Origin: Craspedostauros australis | Lineage: Eukaryota > Bacillariophyta > Bacillariophyceae > Mastogloiales > Achnanthaceae | Direction of reading: 5' to 3' | DNA: 64,000 nucleotides | Assembly (NCBI GenBank): GCA_026770025.1 | Contig: JAMXDE010000027.1 | Coordinates: 1-64,000, forward strand | Shown here: piece after piece, positions 55,469-63,972 of the stretch | How the letters are laid out: the number at the start of each line of letters is the position of its first letter | How positions within the stretch are numbered: the stretch's first letter is position 1 | Notes under the pieces: generated by a model | Seen by the model: the letters and a program-made list of their open reading frames with translations, nothing else | What the model was told of the DNA's origin: nothing | The model's database searches: none | Program-made: the position numbers and the translations under genes

Positions 55469-56716
55469 TCAAGCGCCCGTCTTCTTCTTCTTGCTCTTCT
55501 TCTTCTTGAAGAGCCCACCAGCGGTCGTTTTAGTCTTGTCCTTGGTGTTGCGAACGCCACCATCCAAACCAATTCTCCAATAAATGATCAACCCAGTCAG
55601 CACACTGCCGTCATCAAATCCGAACTCGTTCGCATCTGCTTCGAGTGGGATGTGGTCTTCTTTGAGCGTCGCGTTGTTGTTGGAGAACACAGTGTTGTCA
55701 AGACGGACAACATCTGGAAAAACCAACCAATAGAAACAAGTGCTGCGTCCCTGCGCTTCGTCGATTGCGACTTGTGTGGACTGGTGGGCGAGCTTGGTGG
55801 CACCGCACTCCAGGTCTTCGTGGTACCGTTCACGATCACGGGTCCAGAAGTCAACAGAAGGGCCCTCAATTTGGATGACACGGCCTGCCAACTCTGCTTC
55901 GGTTGCTGGGATTGTTGCTTTCCATTCATTGAAGTCTGGTGGCGGGATGGATTTGAAAATATGGAAAGCGTTCAACGTGTGATCATTGTGGTTGATGCCA
56001 GACACGTGTTGCACGTTGAACTCACGGTTGCGCTCAGGATGGTCCACACTGACCATCGTGATGAATGGGCGATTGCGTGTTCCTTGCTGCTCTTGGACGA
56101 GCGTTTCGAGCGATTCGAGACTTGCCGCGGATGGGGAGATGCTGGCAGTGTCCACAGCACCAGGTGGCGTGAACAGAGCTCTTGCGGTCATTGTAGTGTA
56201 TGGGCGAAGTAGAGGTGATTGAAGAGAATTGTCGCAAGATTGTTGGGGGCGAGAGAAGCTGGGAGTCGCCCTTGTGGATGGTGGCGAAGTTACCCGTAGA
56301 CGGCTAAATGCGGAGGTGAGGTCGTCTTCGTCTGTGTTTTGTACGATGGCAGTTGCGGCGGCAACAGCGGTGGCGGTAGCGGCTGAGGAGGTTGTCGCTG
56401 GTGTTGCAGTAGTCGCTGTCACCGGAGTGTGGATCTTGGTCTTGCTGGTCGGATCAATTCCAAGCCTTGCCAACAGCTTTTCGTATCCTTTCGGTGTGAG
56501 CCTCTGGATGTCGGAGAAGCGTTTCTGAACTGCTCTGCGCTTGATTGTCCCAGACAGCCCGTACACGGTTGGGTTGGAGTTGCAAACTTCTCGTAGGTTG
56601 ATCAGGTTGAGAGGGATCGGGGAGTTCTGGATCTCCTGAAGCAAAAGTTTGAGCACAGCATCTTCGACAACAGGGAGTGTCATGTTTGGCGCTACATGTA
56701 TTACTAGATGCAACAT
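55469..56716 (-). CDS. Unknown 415-aa protein of the candidate transposon
   Basis: ATG start at 56716 (a second ATG at 56683 may be the true start), intronless, frame intact. The N-terminal 100 aa are helical with LTPKGYEKLLARLGI. An Ala/Thr-rich linker follows (about 100-135), then a Ser/Pro region. The C-terminal 200 aa form a compact-looking domain: RPFITMVSVDHPERNREFNV, NEWKATIPATEAELAGRVIQ, STCFYWLVFPDVVRLDNTVFS and SVLTGLIIYWRIGLDGGVR. The protein ends in KKKKSKKKKTGA, a strong nuclear signal. I recognise no named domain. Nuclear delivery and its place within the element suggest a DNA- or transposase-binding partner, but this is inference. Confidence 0.6.
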   Translation of the reverse strand: MLHLVIHVAPNMTLPVVEDAVLKLLLQEIQNSPIPLNLINLREVCNSNPTVYGLSGTIKRRAVQKRFSDIQRLTPKGYEKLLARLGIDPTSKTKIHTPVTATTATPATTSSAATATAVAAATAIVQNTDEDDLTSAFSRLRVTSPPSTRATPSFSRPQQSCDNSLQSPLLRPYTTMTARALFTPPGAVDTASISPSAASLESLETLVQEQQGTRNRPFITMVSVDHPERNREFNVQHVSGINHNDHTLNAFHIFKSIPPPDFNEWKATIPATEAELAGRVIQIEGPSVDFWTRDRERYHEDLECGATKLAHQSTQVAIDEAQGRSTCFYWLVFPDVVRLDNTVFSNNNATLKEDHIPLEADANEFGFDDGSVLTGLIIYWRIGLDGGVRNTKDKTKTTAGGLFKKKKSKKKKTGA

Positions 56717-57139
56717 GCAATTTGTGCGATGTCTAGTTGCAAAATGGTCGAGCTGCAGCCTAGATGCATGTCAAAGTTGACGCTCATCACCTCCGTGACA
56801 TCGTCATTGCTTTCGCAAAAGCTACGACATAGCATTGCTTCAAGACCCGCCTCAGCATTGCTCCATAGAACTTTCTTACATAGACAAGACAACAACAAAC
56901 CACATAGCATTGGATCGGCACTATGGACAATGACAATTCAAGAAACTTCGTGGTTCATGATGGACGTCATGGTGATTGCCCCCCATGCATCGATAGCTCG
57001 CGTTTCGTATTCTACACTCTGTTCAACAGTAGAAGAACAGGACGAGGTTTCCACACAATGCTGATTGAAACAAGAGCTCGCATCTGCCCCACTCACATCC
57101 TCCTGTCTGGACCACTGCAAATGAGTCATAAATCCAACA

Positions 57140-57664
57140 ATGCCAAAGTCAACTCAACCTGGTTGGATCGATTGGAGGAAGAGCCCAGCGCGGGCAATCC
57201 TAATGGAGGATTTGGAACCCGGTGGAGTATTGTACAACAAAGAGTATCCTGCTGAGGTTGCATTCGAGGTCTATCGCGACACGCCTGAATTTGCTGGTGT
57301 GGTGTTTGGTCAATTCAAAGCACGATACAATGACTACAAGAAGAAAGCCAGCGAGCGGCATGTAAGATCGTGCTTGGAACGCAGAGCGCTTGAACGTGAT
57401 CGTGCAATGCATCCAAGAGCATCAACCAACAACATGGGACAGCCAGTATTCGACATGTCTGAGGCAAAGGCACTGCTTGCTGATGATGTCAAGAACAACC
57501 GACACACTCAACTGCCACCTTCCGAGTTCCAAAAGACACGCAAGGAGTACATGCAGTTTAACAAGGACGTGTTTCGCCATCGAATTTATCAGGAGGTCCG
57601 CCATCAGAAGTTTATTCATTACCTCGCGATCCAGCAAGCATCGAAGAAGAAGAGCTCCAAGTGA
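57140..57664 (+). CDS. 174-aa protein with two related W/F-x-x-S-x-A modules, candidate transposon
   Basis: ATG start at 57140, no intron. Two segments share a pattern: IDWRKSPARAILMEDLEPG (about 10-28) and FDMSEAKALLADDVKNN (about 99-115). Each is followed by a P-x-E-F or Y-x-x-x-x-x-x-F segment, then a run of basic residues (FGQFKARYNDYKKKASERH; FRHRIYQEVRHQKF). This looks like an internally duplicated small helical, possibly DNA-binding, module. The protein ends SKKKSSK. I do not know a name for it. An overlapping frame from an ATG at 56923 could supply an alternative 5' exon; I prefer the simple ORF. It ends 480 bp from the right minisatellite. Confidence 0.6.
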   Translation: MPKSTQPGWIDWRKSPARAILMEDLEPGGVLYNKEYPAEVAFEVYRDTPEFAGVVFGQFKARYNDYKKKASERHVRSCLERRALERDRAMHPRASTNNMGQPVFDMSEAKALLADDVKNNRHTQLPPSEFQKTRKEYMQFNKDVFRHRIYQEVRHQKFIHYLAIQQASKKKSSK

Positions 57665-57764
57665 GTCGAATGACCATCAAGCAACACTCTCCAGATTAAC
57701 CTATTATAGTTCAATACCAATCAGCAAAACAAAGAACAGGCTCAATCAGTTGTCTTTTTTCGTG

Positions 57765-57860
57765 CGATGTTGTGTGATGTTGTGTGATGTGGTGTGGTGT
57801 GGTGTGGTGTGGTGTGATGTGATGTGATGTGATGTGATGTGATGTGATGTGATGTGAGGC
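57765..57860. repeat. (TGTGATG)n / (TGTGG)n simple repeat
   Basis: A roughly 95-bp run of TGTGATG, TGTGGTG and TGTGATGTGATG units downstream of the 174-aa ORF and inside the candidate transposon. It is low-complexity DNA with no coding meaning. Confidence 0.85.
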
Positions 57861-58145
57861 GAAATGATGTGAGGCAAAATGGCACGAGGCGAAATGGGGT
57901 GTTGTTGTGTCATCAAATGGAAAAGGTTGTCCCTTGATTGTCCGAATCCCCACAGTAGAACCAATGAACGCACTGTAACGATCCAAATAGCCTCAGCGCT
58001 TTGAGTGGTGTCTGGTGTGTGTTCTGGGTACAACTGATGGATCGCACTGGGACACACTCTATCAACGTTATCCAACAAGCGAGCACGAGCAGATGGGCAA
58101 AGGTACTCAAACACGCCGACTGCCTTGTGACGAGTATTGAGCGCT

Positions 58146-58290
58146 TTGTCGGGAATGTCGAGAATGTCGGGAATGTCGGGCGCTTTGTCGGGAATGTCGG
58201 GTGTCTTGTCGGGAATGTCGGGTGCTTTGTCGGGAATGTCGGGTGCGTTGTCGGGAATGTCGGGTGCTTTGTCGGGAATGTCGGGAGTTT
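58146..58290. repeat. Right minisatellite of the candidate transposon
   Basis: Same 9-mer and 21-mer units as 52991-53138, in the same orientation, including the variants ending CTT, TCT and CGT. One unit reads GTCGAGAAT. It stops 78 bp before the putative right inverted repeat. Confidence 0.9.
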
Positions 58291-58368
58291 CTCTGTTGCG
58301 ACTCAAGGTTTTGTAAAGGGAGTAATTGACGCCAAACGCAGCAACTTTTAATGACTGAAGGATAATGT

Positions 58369-58378
58369 CATGATACTA
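58369..58378 (-). repeat. Putative right terminal inverted repeat
   Basis: CATGATACTA, the reverse complement of 52967-52976, directly followed by AATT. Confidence 0.35.
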
Positions 58379-58687
58379 AATTACTTAACGTATGATAGGT
58401 TGAATGGAATCCCGACTTTCTGCCGAGTGTCCCTGATGTTGCGCGCAACGAGATTCCTCCTTGAAGTACCTCATCAAGCACCCGCACTCGTACAAGCACG
58501 AACTCTGCCCATTGATGACACCCCTCAAGTTGCTGGTGTCATAATCCAACCCATCTCGCATCGTCATCGCCTGCTGCCTTCTTCGTTCATTCTTTCTCTC
58601 GCAAGCGACGCCTTCATCCTCGCATCAGCATCAGCATCACTTGCAGCCTCACGCGACGCAACACAAAGCAATAGCAAAGCATTCACC
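58379..58687. promoter_or_regulatory. Upstream region of the aldo/keto reductase
   Basis: About 310 bp between the proposed transposon end and the start codon I prefer. It stays open in the reductase frame from an ATG at 58436, so a longer N-terminus is possible. That extension is Ser/Ala/Pro-rich and resembles no known reductase start. Confidence 0.4.
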
Positions 58688-59908
58688 ATGGCAAACGACA
58701 GCGGCGGTGGCACGAAGAAACGATCCTTCTTCGGGATGTTCTGCGGATTCGTGCTGAAGTTCGTGCTCCCAATCACGGTGGTGTTCCTCGCCATCGTCAT
58801 CGGCTGGTTCAATCGGTTCGATGCCCCCGAGGGCGCCTTCTTCGCCTGCGTCTTCCCCATCGCCAAAGGCTTCTGGCCGCCGCCCATCGTGGGACACGGC
58901 AAGATGCTGGGCACCAGCACCATCCCCGTGCCGGACGACTACGAAGCCCAACCTCGTCCCACCAACGAGCGGCTCCTGCCACTGCCCTTCGATCAGCAGA
59001 TCCCCCAGGTCGGACTGGGCATGTGCTGCCGCGCCTCGGCCTACGACGACGAGCTCGTCTACCGCACGGTCCTGTGGTACCTCCTCAGCGGCGGACGCCA
59101 CATTGACGGCGCGCACCTCTACCTCAATCACAAGGCCATCGGACGCGGCATCCGCGAGGCCATGCGCCGCGCCGACATCCCGCGCGAGGAGATCTTCGTC
59201 ACGACGAAGCTGTGGACGCGCGATTTCGGTTACAACCGCACGAAGGAGCTCGTGCCGCAGTTCCTCGAGGAGCTCGATCTGGAGTACATCGACCTCATCC
59301 TGATGCACGCGCCGAGCCACTTCTTCCCCAAGCTCATGTCCAACGACTGCACCCGCCGCGGCATCACGAACGCCGAGTGCCGCCGCGAGACGTGGCTGGC
59401 CTTGTCGGAATTGCGTGAAGCCGGCGTCATGAAGAACGTGGGCGTCAGCAACTTCCACGTGCAGCACTTTCAGGATCTCGAGGCGTTGCAGACGCCGCAG
59501 TACAATCCCGACAATAAGCCCGTCGCGCCCATCGCCGTCAACCAATTCCAATTCAACCCCTTCTCGCCCGATTTCGCCGTCGATACCTACAACTACTGCC
59601 AGAAGAACGGCATCGTCGTGACGGCCTACGCCAGCCTGGGCGGCGCCATGAATCACATCTCGAGCTCGAGCCTGCACACGCTCGAATCCATCTCGGCCAA
59701 GCATTCCACCACGATCACGCAGATTGCCCTGCGTTGGGCCGTCCAAAAGAACGTCGTCGTCATCCCGGGCACCGGTAATCCCAAGCATATGCGCGAAAAC
59801 TTGGGGGTCTACGATTTCAGTTTGACCGATGAAGATATGGCGGCGCTGGATAATTTGCGCAACGATGAAATGGCCAAGAAGTTCTTCTACATGGAGCCTT
59901 TGGATTAA
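58688..59908 (+). CDS. Membrane-anchored aldo/keto reductase
   Basis: 406 aa from the ATG at 58688, chosen for its strong context (ACCATGG) and because a clean N-terminal membrane anchor follows. Residues ~12-40 (FVLKFVLPITVVFLAIVIGWF) form one hydrophobic helix. The remainder is a complete (beta/alpha)8 reductase: HIDGAHLYLNHKAIG gives the catalytic Asp and Tyr, VTTKLW the Lys and LILMHAPS the His. GVSNFHVQH, NQFQFNPF and VIPGTGNPKHMREN are the usual cofactor and C-terminal motifs. The reaction is NAD(P)H-dependent reduction of carbonyl compounds; the substrate is unknown. A membrane anchor is unusual in this family and suggests the ER or another internal membrane. The gene has no intron and high G+C. 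Confidence 0.92.
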   Translation: MANDSGGGTKKRSFFGMFCGFVLKFVLPITVVFLAIVIGWFNRFDAPEGAFFACVFPIAKGFWPPPIVGHGKMLGTSTIPVPDDYEAQPRPTNERLLPLPFDQQIPQVGLGMCCRASAYDDELVYRTVLWYLLSGGRHIDGAHLYLNHKAIGRGIREAMRRADIPREEIFVTTKLWTRDFGYNRTKELVPQFLEELDLEYIDLILMHAPSHFFPKLMSNDCTRRGITNAECRRETWLALSELREAGVMKNVGVSNFHVQHFQDLEALQTPQYNPDNKPVAPIAVNQFQFNPFSPDFAVDTYNYCQKNGIVVTAYASLGGAMNHISSSSLHTLESISAKHSTTITQIALRWAVQKNVVVIPGTGNPKHMRENLGVYDFSLTDEDMAALDNLRNDEMAKKFFYMEPLD

Positions 59909-60441
59909 ATTGGGTGCGTGGATGGCTTGATCAATGGGTGGATTGTTGGATGGGTTGCGTTAGGATTGATCGTCCGAGGCTTTGCTGAATGCACAAAGGT
60001 TGGGCTTCCATTGCAATCAACACTCTATTAGATATTCTATTATATAATATTGCATAATATAATACATGCTTCCATATCCATACCCTATGCGCATCTACTA
60101 TGTTGCTTTTCTACCTGATTTCTTGTTCGTTTGTTGCTCTTCAGGCCTTGGTGGAAGACGCTTCGGCAATGGTACGACAACCCATGCGAGATGTGACTGG
60201 TGTCTCATCTCAGGTGGCGGCCACTCCTCATCTCACCTTGCGCTCAACATTGGCCGGAGTGGAGTGTGCTGTGGTCGTCCCCCGGACACTCACGGAAATG
60301 CACGATAGAAATCAAAGCCCAACTTCGGTCGCGCAAGCAGAGCGGAGGTGCTGCTACTACTCTGTAAATAATGTGGGTAAGTCCCCCTCTCTTGTTAAAA
60401 ATAAATTCTCTGTTGGTAAAATCAAAATTCATTTGAGCATA
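59909..60441. other. Convergent intergenic region with AT-rich patch
   Basis: Lies between the reductase and a convergent hypothetical gene. At 60025-60064 it holds an A/T-only stretch of TATTATATAATATTG type, a likely 3'-end signal. Short frames at 60066-60459 have no domain and are not called. Confidence 0.5.
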
Positions 60442-61908
60442 TCAGGACAGCTCATCTAACGATACATTCGCCGGATTGGAATGTGACGGCGCTGCGGTAT
60501 CTGGTTGCGTTTTCAACTGCGGTGATGCAGACCATCGGTCGTATGCTTGAACATCGTCATCATCGGTCGCCGCGACAATGGCAGCAGCTTGTTGCATCGT
60601 TGGTATGCTGGGATAGTGCGTCTGCGGCTTGTCCAACTCCATATCTTTCATCATGTGATGAATGCTTCTGGCAGGATGAATGGTGTTTGTGGTCAACATC
60701 GGTCGAGTACCAGCCATTCTGTAACTTGGTCGGTCGTTGTCGGAATCGATGCTGCTGCTGCTGCTGTTGTTCATGTAATCGTTCGCATGGATCGCGAGCG
60801 ACATCGAACGAGGCGATCGTAGACTGCTGCGATGCATGCAGGCAGGTAGGGATGCTACCGAGATCCTCCCGCTATTGCTGTTGTTGTTGCCACCGGAGTG
60901 ATGCGAGCGTAGATCCGCGTCATCGTTGCTGACGTGGGTCATTTCCGTCACGTCATCATCATGACGATGGATGTCGCTGTGCCGTATGCGCTTGCGCGGC
61001 ATGATGGCGACATCTTCGACGCCGTCTCGGGATGCCAAGGTGCTGTTGCTAGCGTAGATGCTGTAGTCGTCTTCTTCGTCGTCATCGGAATCGTTGCAGC
61101 TGAACGACGCGTCAAAGGCGCTGCGCAGGATGTGCGTTTGCACTGCCGCGCCACGTCGACGTAAGGATTGGTACTTCTTGGCGATTTTCTGCAGCGGAAT
61201 CCATTTGCCGTTGATGGTACTGTTCTGCTCATCGATGGCGGATGTGCTCTTGGTTCGCAGGCGGCTGGGATGGAACTGACTCCATCGATGATGCTGCTGC
61301 TGCTGCTGTTGTTGATGATGCTGGTTGTGCTGATTGCGATTGTGCTTCCGCAAGATCTGGGAAGGTGACATCGATCTGCTGAAGTGGCTGGGTCCGGGCG
61401 GTTCCGGCGGCGTGAATGTGAATGATTGAGTGTCGATGCGGTAGTTGACGGCGTCTGCTGCCGGCGATCGAAGCGCCATGGTGGAACCGAGCTTGGACAC
61501 CGCGGTCATGATGCGAGTCGTTTCAAATTGGCTGAGAGAACCAGCGTCGGAGATGGAGGTGTGGTCCTCGTACCCGTACTTCGCGACGTCGTCATCGAGC
61601 TGGTTGTCATCGCTATCGTCGTTGTGCATGGAGGTGTCGGCGGTGGCATTTGCAGTATCGCCCTTTGCGTCCATTTCCGTAGCCACGCTGTCCTCGGCAC
61701 CATCGTTCACGTCGCTGACGGTATCTTCATTGAGATGCTCGGACGGAGTCTGACTTGGACCGTGGTCACCGCTCACATCTGCGTCTGTTGCGGAATTGGA
61801 GTCCGCATGCAAGCTCGCCATGCTGACGCTCGCAGTTCCATCGTCTTCCTGCCAGCTGGTCATGGCGATGGATGCTGTGTTCCCATCCATCAGCTGGCTG
61901 GTCTCCAT
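60442..61908 (-). CDS. Low-complexity acidic/Ser-rich hypothetical protein
   Basis: 488 aa, ATG start at 61908, one intact frame. No domain is recognisable. The N-terminal third is acidic and Ser/Thr/Ala-rich; a Gln/His run lies near 195-215. One ordered-looking stretch, NGKWIPLQKIAKKYQSLRRRGAAVQTHILRSAFDASFS (about 235-272), is basic and helical. PRKRIRHSDIHRH is a possible nuclear signal. Many Asp/Ser tracts resemble phosphorylation targets. I consider it a real gene because the frame is long and starts with ATG, but low complexity weakens the call. Confidence 0.6.
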   Translation of the reverse strand: METSQLMDGNTASIAMTSWQEDDGTASVSMASLHADSNSATDADVSGDHGPSQTPSEHLNEDTVSDVNDGAEDSVATEMDAKGDTANATADTSMHNDDSDDNQLDDDVAKYGYEDHTSISDAGSLSQFETTRIMTAVSKLGSTMALRSPAADAVNYRIDTQSFTFTPPEPPGPSHFSRSMSPSQILRKHNRNQHNQHHQQQQQQQHHRWSQFHPSRLRTKSTSAIDEQNSTINGKWIPLQKIAKKYQSLRRRGAAVQTHILRSAFDASFSCNDSDDDEEDDYSIYASNSTLASRDGVEDVAIMPRKRIRHSDIHRHDDDVTEMTHVSNDDADLRSHHSGGNNNSNSGRISVASLPACMHRSSLRSPRSMSLAIHANDYMNNSSSSSIDSDNDRPSYRMAGTRPMLTTNTIHPARSIHHMMKDMELDKPQTHYPSIPTMQQAAAIVAATDDDDVQAYDRWSASPQLKTQPDTAAPSHSNPANVSLDELS

Positions 61909-63177
61909 CCTTTTTGCGGTGGACCGGGATTGATGTGTACTGGTACTGATACTACTCGTATTGGTATGATAGTATCCGCGACGTCCGCTGCCTCAGTTTC
62001 GTCTGTCGGTGCTCTGTCTCTGTCTTCCTTCTGGATGCGCTTTTTGTGGCGGTGATGCTTGTGGATGCAACACTGATGATGTTGTTGTGTCTGTTGCTGT
62101 GGCTGGTTGTCCCAGTGTCTCTCGAGAACACCTCTTCTGCGTCTGTCCCTGTTGTTGTCCCTGATCCAGGTGTGTGCTGCTGCTGCTGCTGCTGATGTCT
62201 TTGTGGCTGCTGATGTGACAGTTGCCGCCCTCTGTGATTGTGGCTGCTGCGGATGCTCGTCTCTGCGTGATCCTCTCTGCCTCTCTTGTGCTTCGCGTTG
62301 GCTCGTCTCCTTTCCTTGTTGCTTTGATTCTCTTTGCCAATGCAAGAGGCCGTCGTTCCACAAAGGGTGCTGGCGCCGTTGATGATGGTGGATCGAAGAA
62401 GAAGGACTGGTCTCACAAAAAGTCCCCCGACGACCATCAGCGAAACGCTCTTCCACTCACACACACTCACGCGTCCTCCTTCACAAGTCAGATCTGAGAC
62501 AGAGATGGACAAAACCGAAGAATCCGGGAATCCGTGAGGGCACCAGTACCGGCGCGACACTCTCGTCGTATTGGAATGCAGCAGGCAGAGCAGAGCAGAG
62601 TAGACTGTTCAACCGTGAGTATGATCAATGGTGCGAGCTACTCTATGGTATGGTACTCGTAGAGTTAAAAAAGATATCCACCAAAGGACGACCACAGAGT
62701 AAGTGTAGGCAGCACAATCGCTCCCTCCGTTCCACCAGTACTATACTTCTATTGGCAACTCGTGCTCCTCGAAACAACACAGCTGGTGCATACCTTGTTC
62801 GATACTTTCCGAACAACAGAACACAAGAAGAGAAGAACGCCAACCAACCCATCGCATCATCAAGACATCGCTCACACCAACACAAACGATGAAGATGTTG
62901 GAGCCCTTGTTCTTTTCGTCCGATGTCATTGAATCTGGTCATGGAACACATTCGTGATTCAACGAGTCAAGGCTTGTATCAAAGACTGTCGAAATGTCTC
63001 GACTTGTTGAGGTACCTTCTCCTATTTCTTGGATACGAAAAATGTGTCATGTGGCGACCTGTGGTGCGAGCTGGGAACGACCATGTGCTCCACTCTATTA
63101 GTATTGTAGTAGTACATACGAGTAGCAGTAGAGAGTGTGTACCATAGTCGCACATCGTGTAGATCGTACTCGAAGAG
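61909..63177. other. Intergenic 1.3 kb, no supported gene
   Basis: Frames on both strands are low in complexity (Gln/Ser- or Cys/Ala-rich) and lack domains. The word TATGGTATGGTACTCGTAGAG at 62645-62665 and AGTAG-type repeats near 63095-63135 recall non-coding motifs elsewhere in the window. Confidence 0.5.
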
Positions 63178-63972
63178 CTACACATTCCCTGTCTCATCGG
63201 GCTCCGGAACATACCGCACCGTCTTGCCTTGCAGGCCATTGAGGAATGACACGGCATCCATCGGTTTGCGCGTGGCCGGTTGCAACCGCGTGATCTGCAA
63301 GACCGAACCATCGCAACAGACCATTTCGAGACCGCTCTTTTGCGTCACGATCACATCCGTCACGTCGCGTACACCGCCTGCGAGAACGCTCGTCTCGATC
63401 AATTTGTACTTGATGGGCGTCGCATCACCAATTTGCAACCAAACGTAAACGCCAGGCCACATGGCGAATCCACGACGGCGGTTATTAAGTTGCGTGGCCG
63501 TCTCTTCCCATGGTCGCAACTGCGCTTCTTTGGGACTGATCATATCGGCATTGACGACGTCGTCATCGCATTGCGCCGTGGCCGTGTCCATGGTGATCTC
63601 GCCATTCAAGAGCCGCGGCAGGTGTTGCAGCAACGATTGCGTGCCAACATCAAACAGAAATGGCAGCAAGGCAGCAGCATCCTGTGTATCGTCCTCCATT
63701 TTGTGCTCCTCCTGCGCGATGATGGGACCGGCATCCATCTTGCTGACGGTGAAGAGCACTGTCACGCCGACCGGATTGTCGCCAGCCTCCAACGAACGTT
63801 GTACGGGGCTCGCACCACGCCAGCGTGGTAACAGGCTGGGGTGGATGTTGACAGTGCCATGCGTGGGCGCGGCCAGGAATCGTTTGGGCAAGTACTGGCC
63901 GTAGGCGGCCGTGATGCAGAGATCGGGTTGGATCGTGTCCTGCAAGGTGTCCAAGAATTCCGAATCCTTGGC
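63178..63972 (-). CDS. Methionyl-tRNA formyltransferase, C-terminal exon (runs off the window)
   Basis: The enzyme formylates initiator Met-tRNA for organellar translation. The exon appears to start at 63972 after an acceptor (AATAG); the earlier exon(s) lie beyond 64000. An in-frame TAG immediately upstream is part of that acceptor. Visible are the formyltransferase core PDLCITAAYGQYLPKRF, VNIHPSLLPRWRGASPVQRSLEAGD (catalytic Asn and His, and the SLLP motif), then VGVTVLFTVSKMDAGPIIAQEE with the conserved Asp and Gly. The C-terminal beta-barrel that binds tRNA covers roughly the last 90 residues (KPMDAVSFLNGLQG). About 264 aa are seen here, against some 310-390 for whole proteins. Mitochondrial or plastid location cannot be told without the N-terminus. 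Confidence 0.9.
   Translation of the reverse strand, partial: AKDSEFLDTLQDTIQPDLCITAAYGQYLPKRFLAAPTHGTVNIHPSLLPRWRGASPVQRSLEAGDNPVGVTVLFTVSKMDAGPIIAQEEHKMEDDTQDAAALLPFLFDVGTQSLLQHLPRLLNGEITMDTATAQCDDDVVNADMISPKEAQLRPWEETATQLNNRRRGFAMWPGVYVWLQIGDATPIKYKLIETSVLAGGVRDVTDVIVTQKSGLEMVCCDGSVLQITRLQPATRKPMDAVSFLNGLQGKTVRYVPEPDETGNV

Larger units (their letters stand above)
52965..58378. mobile_element. Candidate four-gene DNA transposon with minisatellite ends
   Basis: About 5.4 kb inserted between two ordinary host genes. It contains a DDE transposase and three further ORFs in alternating orientation (-, +, -, +). Two near-copies of one 9/21-bp minisatellite lie close to both ends (52991-53138 and 58146-58290), in direct orientation. 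Outside them, TAGTATCATG at 52967-52976 is matched in inverted form by CATGATACTA at 58369-58378. AATT sits immediately outside on the right (58379-58382) and two bases outside the inverted match on the left (52961-52964). That AATT could be the target duplication, but four palindromic bases are weak evidence. The transposase resembles the DDE_Tnp_4 / Harbinger-like group. Precise ends are tentative; the unit as a whole is better supported. Confidence 0.6.

Noticed and set aside
52991-58290. CRISPR-like direct repeats
   Set aside because: The units are 9 and 21 bp in head-to-tail arrays with no unique spacers, in a eukaryotic genome. They are minisatellites.
58649-59788. 379-aa minus-strand frame opposite the aldo/keto reductase
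   Set aside because: Antisense shadow of a GC-rich exon with Arg/Asp/Val bias and no domain.
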